Assembly (NCBI RefSeq): GCF_000002235.5
Contig: NW_022145601.1
Coordinates: forward strand, 6,921,322-6,985,321
Direction: 5' to 3'
Length of the DNA: 64,000 nucleotides
From: Strongylocentrotus purpuratus
Taxonomy: Eukaryota; Echinodermata; Echinoidea; Camarodonta; Strongylocentrotidae
In this document: piece by piece, positions 40,652 to 50,759 of the stretch
Position numbering within the stretch: the first letter of the stretch is position 1
How the letters are laid out: each line of letters begins with the position of its first letter
The notes under the pieces: model-generated
What the model was told of the DNA's origin: nothing
Databases searched by the model: none
Seen by the model: only the letters and a program-made list of their open reading frames with translations
Program-made: the position numbers and the translations under genes

Positions 40652-41460
40652 CTCTTCACATTTCTTAGCAAATTTTTCAAATTTATATGTTTAAAGGAGA
40701 TAAAATCATCTGCACTTCTTATTGAAGCATCTTTATATTCAGAGCTTTTCCCGTCTAAAGTTGTTTGGATATTTATTGGAAAGTGATCACTTCCAGAAAG
40801 GCTTTCCATGACTCTCCAAGTACTTCTACATGCCAGTGAAGGAGTGGTTATACATAAATCTAAGCATGACAGTTTTCCTGTTCGTGGATCCAGTCGGGTT
40901 CCTTCGCCATCATTCAAAACAGTTAGATTATGATGATTCACGAATTGTTCTATCACTTGTCCATTCTTGTCTGTTTTGTCACTTCCCCACATGGTACAAT
41001 GAGCGTTAAAATCGCCTACTATAATATTAATAACTTTATCATTTTTATTCACGTTTTTTAATAGCACATTCATAGAATATTCATTTAATTTCTTACAAGG
41101 ATTATAAAAGTTCACAATTGATAACTTTTCATTTCCTGCGTGTATGTTTACTTGCTGTATTTCTAAATTTACATCATTCATTGGACCTTCATACTTGATT
41201 TTATTATGAATGTATATCGCACATCCTCCCCTCGCCTGATTTTCCCTATTTCTTGGGAGACATGTGTATTCAGGAATTTGAAGAACTCTATTTTCCTGAA
41301 ACCATGTTTCTTGTATACATATCAAATCATAGCAATTTTTGTGTGTATTCAAATACTTTATAAGTTCTTTTCCATGCCCTAGTAATCCCTGTGCATTCCA
41401 TTGTAGTATGGAAAACAGTATCATCAATGTTTTAAGTATCGTTATCAACATTGTTAGCAC
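40648..41460 (-). pseudogene. ORF2 endonuclease (AP/EEP) domain of the I/Nimb-type LINE
   Basis: Starts MLTMLITILKTLMILFSILQ, then QWNAQGLLGHGKEL, the catalytic Glu in CIQETWF, GGCAIYIHN, GDFNAHCTMWGSD, LDLCITTPSL and SGSDHFPINI with the catalytic S-D-H. All main residues of the family are present over about 270 residues. The ORF2 start overlaps the end of ORF1 by 29 nt. Confidence 0.9.
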
Positions 41461-42540
41461 TACTTATTTGCTGCAGCGATCTTTTCGCTGCGACCAGAAC
41501 TAAATTATTTATTTCTTTGAGAGTTTTGCCCTCTGTGAGTGAGAGGATCAATTGACATATAAAGTCAATTATCTGATCATCATTTGCTGTAGCTATAAAG
41601 TTCAGGGGTACAGAAGGATTTTCTTTCTTTTCATTGTCTTTTTTTGAAGTGATTGTTGTTGATGTTGTTGATGTTGTTGAAGGATTTTGTGGGATTTTTC
41701 GAGGGATTTTCGAAGGATTTTTTGAGGTTGTTCGAGGTGGTAAGACATTTTGAGTTTGTGGTGTGCTGGTGGTTGCGGGAGGTACGCTTTGTGCGGTTGC
41801 AGCGTTGGCATATGAGCCAGGTATCGCATCATTTGGTTTAATTTGTGTGTTTTCTTGTTCCTCTTTCCTCATTTGGGAGGTTTGTGTGACAATGTTAGTT
41901 TGAGGGTGATTTTGTTTATTTGTCCATATTTGTGATGCTTGAGCATATGTGATTTTTTCTGTGATTTTGATGTGTTGTACTTGTTTAGCTTTTTTTGCTT
42001 GTGTGCAACCATTATAAGCAGCAGAATGCTCTCCTCCATAGTTTACACATTTCGGGGTGTCTTTTTTGGTGCACTCCTCAAACTTGTGGCTTTCGCCGCA
42101 TCTAACGCATCTCATGTTAGACCGGCACGTTGCTGCCCCATGCCCAAATCTTTGGCACTTGAAGCACCTGACTACTTTGGGAATGTATAATTTTACCAAC
42201 TTTATTTGGTAACATATACTTATCGATGTTGGTAGGGTGGATGTACTAAAGGTCAGGATGATGCTTGTTAGAGGAATCTGCTTTGATTCGTTTGTTTCCA
42301 TTTGATCTTTATCTTCTCCATTCTTCACCCTTTTTGTCATTCTTTTAACCGCTGTTACCTGTTGCGTTCTTAATTCAGACAAAATTTCTTCCTCGGTCAT
42401 TTCTGTTGGAATGGCGTAAATTACCCCTTTGGCGCCTCTTGCACCCTCGGTCACTTTGACGGGAATATTCCCTATATTATCCAACTGTAGGATTGCTCGA
42501 ACTTGTTTTGTGTTCTTACACTTAACTAGTAATCCACGAC
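41432..42540 (-). pseudogene. ORF1 (gag-like, zinc knuckles) of the I/Nimb-type LINE
   Basis: About 370 residues, open from the truncation point: GLLVKCKNTKQVRAILQLDN, VKVTEGARGAKGVIYAIPTE, then zinc-knuckle-like motifs CFKCQRFGHGAATC, CVRCGESHKFEEC and a third that reads CVNYGGEHSAAYNGC, with Tyr where the second Cys is expected. A Gln/Thr/Pro-rich tail follows (QNPSTTSTTSTTITSKK). Such proteins bind LINE RNA. No stop breaks this copy. Confidence 0.82.
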
Positions 42541-42550
42541 GAATGAGGAT

Positions 42551-43021
42551 TTGGAAGATATTGCAAAGAAGAAGATAGCTTTGTGCATGAATAAGCCTAC
42601 AAGTGATGATGAAATAGTGAAAATGCAATTCGCAAACATCCATAGATTACCTCGTCGACGTAACATGTCAGATCCTGAAGGAGATAAGGCCCCAGATGCT
42701 ATCATTATGAGATTTGTCAAATTTTCTGACAAGGAGAAGGTCCTACGTGCATTCTACGCATACAATTCATATCAGAGCAGAAGGAAGAGGGGAGGTATAG
42801 CTGCTACTAGTGCTGATGCTACTCCTGGAGACAGAGACAAGGATGACCCATTGTTTCGCATATCCATTCGCACAGATTTGCCAAGAAAGATGAAGATAAA
42901 GAGAAGCCAGTTAGCCTCTAGAGCATATAAGCTGAGGAAGCAAGGATTTCTAACAAGAATCAGAGTAGTTGGCATTGATGTTATTCTTCAAACAAAGAAA
43001 GCGAGTGGTGGAGATGACTAG
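42551..43021 (+). pseudogene. ORF1 C-terminal part of the Tx1/L1-like LINE
   Basis: 156 residues: EDIAKKKIALCMNKPTSDDE, ANIHRLPRRRN, AIIMRFVKFSDKEKVLRAFY, ISIRTDLPRKMKIKRSQLAS and KQGFLTRIRVVGIDVIL. The layout (helical segment, R-rich RNA-binding loop, C-terminal domain) resembles the RRM plus C-terminal domain of L1-type ORF1p. The N-terminal coiled coil is missing because the element is truncated at 42541. Its own frame is open. Confidence 0.7.
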
Positions 43022-43387
43022 AAAAGAGATAAAGAGCAGTAGTTATGTAACAAAACAGTCATGAACTACACAGGCTGACAGCAAGAAGTAAGACATTAAA
43101 GAGACTTTATTTTTAAAGGAAATAAACACTTAACTTGTATAATTATTAGGCTCTCATGCTTATAGAAAAGTGATTCATCATGGGAGGGGGACCATGATGC
43201 ATTTTGACCTGGAATCGAAGTTGTATTGTTTGTTTTGTATAGTTTTGTGCATGTTATGTTTTTTGTTTTGTGTAGTATTGTGTATGCTATGTGTAAAAAA
43301 ACAAAATCCCTCTAAAATATTTATGTACTTCATTTCTCTCTGCAGTGTTATCATCTTCAGAAGTAAGAATAATTTTGTATTGAACAA

Positions 43388-44869
43388 TGTTTTCATTTGT
43401 TATGAATAGTAAAGATATAAAAATATTATCATTAAACTGCCGTGGACTTGGAGAACGTTGTAAAAGAAAGGATCTATTTAATTTTTTGAAAAAGAAAGAT
43501 GCAAATATATAATGTCTACAAGACACTCATTTTATTTTTGAATGGGAAGAAGAAATATTAAAAGAGTGGGATGGAAGAGGTTTCTTTTCATATAAATCAT
43601 CTAATGCTAGAGGAGTTGCAATATTATTTGACAAAAACACACATTTTGTTATAAAAAGAGTAAAGAGTGATACTGATGGAAACTACGTAGCCCTTAGAAT
43701 TCAGTTTGGTTTTCTAGAATTTTCACTGATTGTATTATATGGGCCAAATAGTGACTTCCCAGAATTTGTTAGTTGTATAAAAAAAAACATCTTATTAGAG
43801 TATGATGATCCTCACAAAATTATTTGTGGTGATTGGAACCTGGTACAGAGTGTGGAGTTAGACACTTTTAATTACCTTCGACTTAGTAACAAAAAAGCAA
43901 GGGAAAAGGTACTTGAGATTTTAAAAAAAAATGACTTTATTTGGTTGATCCATGGCGTCAACTTCATCCTGATACAAAATTATATACCTGGCGACAGCCT
44001 ACACCATTGAAGCAAAGTAGGTTGGATTACTTTTTAATGTCTTCAGATATATTTTCCTTCGTTAGAAAATGTGAAATTGGTTTTGGCTATCGCACTGATC
44101 ATTCAATGATCAGTTTAGACATTGTGTTAGATAAATGCCATAAGAGACCTATTGGAAGTTTAATAACTCATTTTTGAAAAAGTCTGAATTTGGTAATCTT
44201 ATTAAGGAGAAGGTTAATGAAGTTTCCCTACAGTACCTTTATGTTGACTGTCTTGATGGTAAACAATTTGAACATGTTAGTAAAGAAGATCTGAAATTTA
44301 CAATTAATGACCAGTTGTTTTTTGACACTTTGTTGATGGAGTTGCGGGCGGTTACAATAATGTATGCAATTCGACAGAAAAAGAAGGAAGAAAGTGTAGA
44401 AAAGGACCTTGAGACTTAGATAGTTAATTTAGAAAGATTGTTGGAACATAATACAAATACCAGAGAAAATTTAGAAAAAATTAAACTATTAAGAGATGAA
44501 TTGGAGCAATTCAGACACCAGAAGCTTGACATGGCAGCCAAAAGACTACGGCTTCAAACAATGCTATATGGGGAAAAACCATCAAAATATTTTTTGAATC
44601 TAGAAAAACAAAGGATAGTGGAAAAAACGTTTGTAAAATTGATTGACGACAATGGTACAGTGTTGCAACAACAAGAGGATATCCTGAAAGAGGTTGGGTT
44701 ATATTACAAACGTTTGTATAAATATCATCCGAATTGTGATGCAGAAGATCTTTTTTCTCACATAAGTGAAGAACATTTTCAAAGTCTCACAGAAGAAGAG
44801 AGTATTTCGTTAGAGGGAGAAATTTCTCACAGTGAAATTGAATATGCATTAAAGAATATGAAAAATAAC
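43388..44869 (+). pseudogene. ORF2 5' half: endonuclease domain of the Tx1/L1-like LINE
   Basis: Begins MNSKDIKILSLNCRGLGERC, followed by FNFLKKKDANI, CLQDTHF, ARGVAILFDKN, VLYGPNSDF, ICGDWNLVQSVELD and TDHSMISLDI, which match the EEP endonuclease motifs, then the coiled linker KRLRLQTMLYGEKPSKYFLN up to EYALKNMKNN. Several in-frame stops and frame changes. Confidence 0.82.
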
Positions 44870-46066
44870 TAGATTTGTAATACTTGTTTGGAACAAGTAT
44901 AGGTGGGCTGATCCAACAAAAAATTTAGACAAAATAAAGGGTACATTTGAGATAGATTTTTGTCTCAGCTACAAAATACTCGAAGTTCAGCGTAAATGAA
45001 GCTAAAACGACGTAGTCATGTCCCATAGAGAATACACGCAAAATGTGAAAAATTGACATGCCTCCTTTAATCGCAAAAATTCGCCATGATGCCTTTGTCA
45101 AAATAAAGAAAAGTAGTAACTGCATTTGTAGAAAATTGTCTCAGCTAGAAAATATCAAAATTTGAAAGAAAATCGATCAATATTTACAGAGATACAATCA
45201 ATTTTCCATAAATATGCTGACGTCATAATATGCAAATTGGAATTTTGAGTTCGGAGGCCATTTTGATGACGTCATAAGTTAATTGAGGGTCAAATGAGAC
45301 ATGAAAAAATATCTCCGAATCATACTCTATTAAAAAATGAAAAAAAATTGGGGTCACCTTGCATCCTAAAGAGCTACAATGGATTTTGTATAGGCATGTT
45401 TTTGCCCGTATATGCTATGTATGACAAGAGCTCGCGCGCACGGAAATTTTTGTTTAACGGTCGACCATTCCGTTATTAATAGTCATAAAGAGACAAACAT
45501 GGTAGCAATTTGTTTGTAAAAATATGTGAAATATTATGAAAGAAAAAAAAAATCGATTCTACATTGTGTAATAGTTTTACGCGCGAAAACGCGCGCGCAT
45601 GCGCGTGTGCGCGATTTTTTATAATATGCTTAAAATGGCCTAAAACGTATGCAAAATGATTTAGAGACGATTTTGAGCACTTTAACATTTTGCGCGCGCA
45701 TTGACGCGCGGACGTACGCGCACGTGCGCGTTATTTGACCTGAAATTGACCGGACGGATATTGACCTTAATCATGATAAATATGAATAAGAAATAACCAT
45801 TGGTTATGAAGATATGATCATGAGTTGATTTTCGTAAAATTTTACAAAATGGCGCCTAGATGACGTCATCAGTGAAGGTCAATGTTGAAAACGTTATTGT
45901 GTTTTGTACATATGCCTACACATATGTGTGCTTAATTTGATTGAGCCATTTTCAAGTAATCGTGCTTACAAAAAAATGGTTCGAAATAAGAAAAATAACG
46001 AATAATAAATAAAGGCAATTCTAACGAAATTATAAGGTGGTCTGTACGTTATACAGCCCACCTGAT
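44870..46066. mobile_element. ~1.2-kb non-autonomous DNA element inside the LINE
   Basis: A perfect 10-bp inverted repeat AGGTGGGCTG (44901-44910) and CAGCCCACCT (46054-46063) lies close to the borders. The LINE reading stops at KNMKNN and resumes at APGQDGFTVEF. The interior has stretches of alternating CG/CA (45585-45625 and 45690-45735) and several TGACGTCAT-like blocks. No coding capacity. Extra bases outside the inverted repeat leave the target duplication unclear. Confidence 0.7.
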
Positions 46067-48271
46067 AAAGCTCCTGGTCAGGATGGATTTACTGTGGAAT
46101 TTGTCAAAGTTTTCTTTGAAGAATTAGGCATTTATATGATGCGTAGTATGAATTGTGCTTACACTTCTGGAAAATGATCTATCTCGCAAAATATTGGTTT
46201 GATTACATTACTTCCTAAAGGTGACAAAGTGAGACACTTTATCAAAAATTGGAGACCAATTTCTCTGTTGAATGTTGTTTATAAAATACTATCAAGCTGT
46301 ATTGCTAATAGACTAAAAAGAGTATTACCTCATATTATACATGCTAATCAAACAGGTTTTATGTCTGGACGATTCATTGGTGAAAATATTAGAATTTTAT
46401 ATGACATTATTGCTTATACTGAAAAAGAAAATGTTCCTGGAATGATTTTGTTAATTGATTTTGAAAAAGCATTCGATACTGTTTCTCACCACTTTCTGTA
46501 TAAAACACTTTCCCTTTTTAAGTTTGGTAGTTCGTTTATAAAGTGGATAAAGATATTGCTTAGTGATGCATACTCTAGTGTTATGGTTAATGGGCGAATA
46601 ACATCAAGATTTCGTGTAGGAAGGGGATGTAGGCAAGGGGATCCAAATTCTCCATAATTGTTTTTGTTGTGCGCCGAAATTCTTGGGATTTTAATTCGAA
46701 ATTCACACTCTGTGAAAGGAATTTCTGTCGGTTCAAAGGAATTTAAGATCCTTCAGTATGCAGATGACACAATATTGTTTCTTGATGGCACAGCTGCTAG
46801 TTTTTGTAATGCACTACATATTTTGGACCTATTTGGAAACTGTAGTGGGCTGAAGATCAATATCCAAAAAACAAACGCAATTTGGATTGGGGCCTCAAAA
46901 TGTAATGAAGATATAGAATTAGAAGGAAGACAAGTGAATTTTGTACATAATGATTTTTTTCGTTATCTTGGTGCTGACTTTCATGTTGTTATTGACAAAA
47001 TACCAGATTATGTAAAACGCCAAAGTAAAGTAAAACGCCAGATGATTTCTTGGATCAAAAGGAACATTACGGTTCTTGGAAGAGTTACAGTTGCTAAATC
47101 ATTACTGTTACCACAGTTTAATCATCTTTTTATGGCAATCCCAGATCCTTCAGCAAAGTTAATGAAAACCATAAAAGTTAAGTTCTTTAACTTTATATGG
47201 AAGAATAAGCCAGATAAAATTAGTAGGAAACAGGTTGTTGGTACATATGAAGAAGGGGGACTTAAAATACCAGATATTGAGTTTTTTAACATGTCACTAA
47301 AGTTAACATGGCTTCGAAGAATGGTTTTAGGAACATGTAAAGATGTTAGTCATTTAATGCAATCGTTTTTAACAAAACCATTTGTAGTAGGGTTTGGTGA
47401 TGAATATTTTTCGGCATTGTCTCATGAAGTTGCTAATCCTTTTTGGAGACATGTGTTTCACGCTCTGTCTATGTTGAGTCGTATAGAGGGAGATGATTGG
47501 TTAACTTATCCGTTGTGGAGAAATAGCTCAATAAAAATTGGACAAAAATCTGTATTTTTTAAATCTTGGTATGAAAAAGGCATCAGATGTATAAATGATT
47601 TGATTGATGATAAGGGAAAACTTCTGACTCGTGAGCAATGTGAACAAAAATTCTGCTTGAAACTAAATTATTTGTCTTATTATTCTGTAACTCAAGCTAT
47701 AAAGTTTCGATATCAAATGCATATTGAAAAATGTGAAAAAAATGTAGTAGATCCTCTAATGCCGTCACATATCAAAATATTAGTACATGACATAAAAGGT
47801 TGTCAATATATTTACAAAACTTTTCTTGGAAAAACCAATTGTGTTAACTCAATATGTATGAAATGGGAACGACATTTAGATTATACCCCTGAATGTATAA
47901 GAATGCAGAAATATCATAGAATGATATTTCGTTTTACTCCAGATATTGGTTTAAGATATTTTCAGTTTAAGATAGTAAATAGGATTCTGTATTTGAACAA
48001 GCAACTGTATAAGATGAAAATAGTGAGTAACGATAAATGTTCGTTTTGTAAAAAAGAGTTGGAAGATATTGTACTTTTCTTTTACAATTGTGAAATCAGT
48101 AAATCAATCTGGAATGAAACGGTGAAATGGATAAATGAAGGTTCTCGATTACAGATAGAGTTTAATTTAGAAAATGTAATTTTTGGTTTTGAAGACAAAA
48201 GAAACGATGCTTTAAATTGCATGGTGACTTTGATTAAGCATCAACTATTAATATTTTGTTCAAAAGCTTAA
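46067..48271 (+). pseudogene. ORF2 3' half: reverse transcriptase and zinc tail
   Basis: Reads APGQDGFTVEFVKVFFEELG, LLPKGDKVRHFIKNWRPISL, MSGRFIGENIRILYDIIAYT, LIDFEKAFDTVSHHFLYKTL, GRGCRQGDP, the catalytic LQYADDTILF, the long C-terminal domain, and finally CSFCKKELEDIVLFFYNCEI, a zinc-binding tail of the same kind as in the relic at 22520. A stop at 46655-46657 splits it (SP-stop-LFLLCAE), and another lies before 46199. Confidence 0.88.
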
Positions 48272-49422
48272 TAACAAAATTCCAAATTTTTAGTTCTTTG
48301 AAGAAGAAAATTATTCAATATTATGAAGACGAGAGATATATCCATTCTATATCTGGTATGCATAACAAATTTGTTACTAAATGGCAGGCACTTCAACATT
48401 TGTTTGTATGAACAACAAGGAGAGAAATGTGAAAGTATTCTGTTTTGTTTGAGTTAAGGAAAGACTTAATTTCATTGAATCGTAAAAATGTTTGTTTGAC
48501 TCAATAAAATAGCCTATGGAGGGCTAAAACGTTTTAAAAAAAAAATAATATTAACAAATAAATTGCACTTTCTCTATACTTTTGTCGAAAAAAACGTAAT
48601 AACCCAGCACAATGTCGTCTCTTTTTGCATTGCTTGGAGAAGAGCTAAATAGCGAGTTTCAATTGCACTTCGGCTGCTCTTGCAAGCCCTTACTCGTTCC
48701 ATTGTGGTCAGGCGGCTTCGGGTGAGTGGCTTAATATACTCATCGTTAGCTTTCTTCTGGTATTAAACATATTTTGATTGGCTGTATATTGTTGACAGAA
48801 TAAAGGAAACCTTATTTAAAAAACCTTCAGCGTCTGAATTGACTCTTTGACCTGTTCCAAATGCACGCACACTAGATGAAGCCAGTGGCCCGTGACCCCT
48901 GCAATCAACACTCAACTTCTTTTATGAGACAAGTTCAAGCAAACGTTTCCATAAGTGGGTAACCTTGTCAAAAAATACTACATGTATTTCCTTTTCTCTT
49001 GTATATCCCATAGTATATACTAATGCTTGATGAATACAATCAATCACTCAATCTTTGTTTTTGTTAAACGGCTAACTTTATTTTGACATGTAATGGGTCT
49101 CCACTTCTGCTACAATCTACTGCAGGAGACTGCTTTGATAGGTCCACTGCTACGTATACATTGAGCAAGCTTATCAATCCTTCGGATCTAGGCCACTCAG
49201 ATACACAGTGTACTGCTATAACATGACGTCATTTGAGTTTCCTTGTTTTGGCCGATGTCGTTCTGTCTAGAACGAGCAAATTATTATATTTTAAATAAAG
49301 CAAAAACCAATAGAACAGTAGCATGCACTGGACATATAGACGGATAGACAGTGACTTACATCACAATTACGTTAACAGTTACGTAAAACGTTAATATAGT
49401 ACCCAACCAAAAACCAAAACAG

Positions 49423-49457
<35 letters not shown>

Positions 49458-49489
49458 TGGAGTGTTAAAGGATATCGTATTTCTTTGTT

Positions 49490-49804
49490 TGTCGTACATA
49501 TCTTAATATAGTTCGTTGATTCTTTGGAGAGAGTACATTTTCTAGGCTTAGTGGTACATTTTTATTTATTTTGTCGTAGTTGTATTCTTTCTCTGTCGAA
49601 CTGATAACAATCAATAATATAATGTTGTACATTTTCTGTTTTGTTACAATATAAACAAAGACCATTTTTATGTTTGCCTAGTTTGAAGAGAGTTTCGTTC
49701 AAAAGGCAACTACTGACTCCCAGTCGGTGACTTGTGCTTTCATCCCTTCTACTGTGCAAGTTGGATTCTAATGTAGGTTGAATTTTCGGTTGTATATGGT
49801 ACAA
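49490..49804 (-). pseudogene. LINE fragment: RNase H-type ORF2 C-terminus (copy 2)
   Basis: Minus-strand reading NLHSRRDESTSHRLGVSSCL, LNETLFKLGKHKNGLCLYC, ENVQHYIIDCYQFDRERI. The C-x2-C...H...C arrangement is the zinc tail of RNase H-type LINEs. Paralogous to 8490-8790 and better preserved. Confidence 0.68.
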
Positions 49805-49814
49805 AAAACGGCCT

Positions 49815-50570
49815 CTTTGGGAATTATCCCATTGGTGTTGCCAACAAAGTATAAGTATTACTCTTTAGAAACTACACTGGCTTACTGTAGAAAAGCGCAT
49901 CATATTCAAACTCTTATTAATTATATTCAAGCACAATACAGTTTTTCTCTTCCATACCAGACTGATTTGCTCGAACAATACCACCCACCCCAAACCCTCC
50001 GTTCAAGCAAGCAATCATTACTTTGGGTACCAAAGGCCAATACTATATTCTATGGGGGCAGATCTTTTGCAGTTGATGGACCAAACCTTTGGAACAATCT
50101 TTCCAAATTCAAACAACAGGCACCCACTTCTGCAACGTTCAAATCTTTACTAAAACGCACCTCTTTGGCCTTATAATTAATAAGCTTAAACTATCCTTAC
50201 TTACGTTATTTGTTTTGACCATGTTAGCTATCTTTTAATTATGAAAGTTTAAAGATAGTCATTTTAGTAGTTATAAGATTTGTTTATTTCTCTTTGTTGA
50301 TTCCTTTTATGTGATTATATTTCTCGTCATTCATGCTGGTACAGTGCATAGAGAAACTTATGTTTATTATGCGCTTTATAAATATTGTTTTAGTATTAGT
50401 ATTATTATTGCCTCGTCGATTTATCTTGAATTTTTGAGAGCATCTCTTTACAGCTGGAAGGAGGAATATTTTCAATATCATGTGTTATTGCTGTTTTGGC
50501 TAAGCTGTCGGCCTTTTCAATTGCTAAAATGCCACAGTGGGATGGTATCCACTCACAGCATACACTTGTA
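49815..50570 (+). pseudogene. LINE 3' end fragment (CR1/L2-type), copy 2
   Basis: Reads TDLLEQYHPPQTLRSSKQSL, LWVPKANTIFYGGRSFAVDG, PNLWNNLSKFKQQAPTSATF, KSLLKRTSLAL, the reverse transcriptase C-terminal block, then a LINE-type 3' UTR. Paralogous to 8795-9480. This copy keeps the PNLWNNL motif that is damaged there. Confidence 0.68.
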
Positions 50571-50759
50571 CCATTTTGTTATATTTGTGTTAAAGTGTTA
50601 ACGATTTTCGACCCAATACTAGAAGGCTAGAAGGCCTTTGGTCTGTAGCTGGACTGTAGACAATTTATACTAACCCGATAATATAACAATTGTGATTTCC
50701 TTTAGCATTTGCGTAATACAAATCCATCATCATTAACTTTATTTATTCCGATTTAGAAC

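Larger units (their letters stand above)
37500..42540 (-). mobile_element. RNase H-bearing LINE of the I/Nimb type, 5'-truncated
   Basis: Order on the minus strand: gag-like ORF1 with zinc knuckles (42540-41432), then ORF2 with AP-type endonuclease (41460-40648), linker (40651-40104), reverse transcriptase (about 40117-39300), RNase H (39011-38300) and a zinc-binding tail (to 37833). An RNase H domain after the reverse transcriptase places it with the I-group of LINEs (family knowledge). ORF2 is spread over several frames, so this copy is inactive. ORF1 lacks its N-terminus at 42540. The exact 3' end is not resolved. Confidence 0.85.
42541..48544 (+). mobile_element. Tx1/L1-like LINE, 5'-truncated, with poly(A) tail
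   Basis: Partial ORF1 (42551-43021), an ORF1-ORF2 spacer, then ORF2 from 43388 to 48271 with endonuclease, reverse transcriptase and zinc tail, split by an inserted DNA element (44870-46066). The 3' UTR has AATAAA near 48504 and ends in a short A run (48534-48543). The short form GCRQGDPNSP and the YADDT active site fit the L1/Tx1 group. Several stops make it inactive. The A tail abuts the point where homology to the gene A flank begins. Confidence 0.82.
48545..50759. repeat. Copy 2 of the duplicated 5' flank
   Basis: Aligns with 6091-10189 but without the four insertions seen there. It retains the GA microsatellite (49421-49457) and both LINE fragments. It is the shorter, probably more ancestral, state of the flank. 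Confidence 0.85.
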
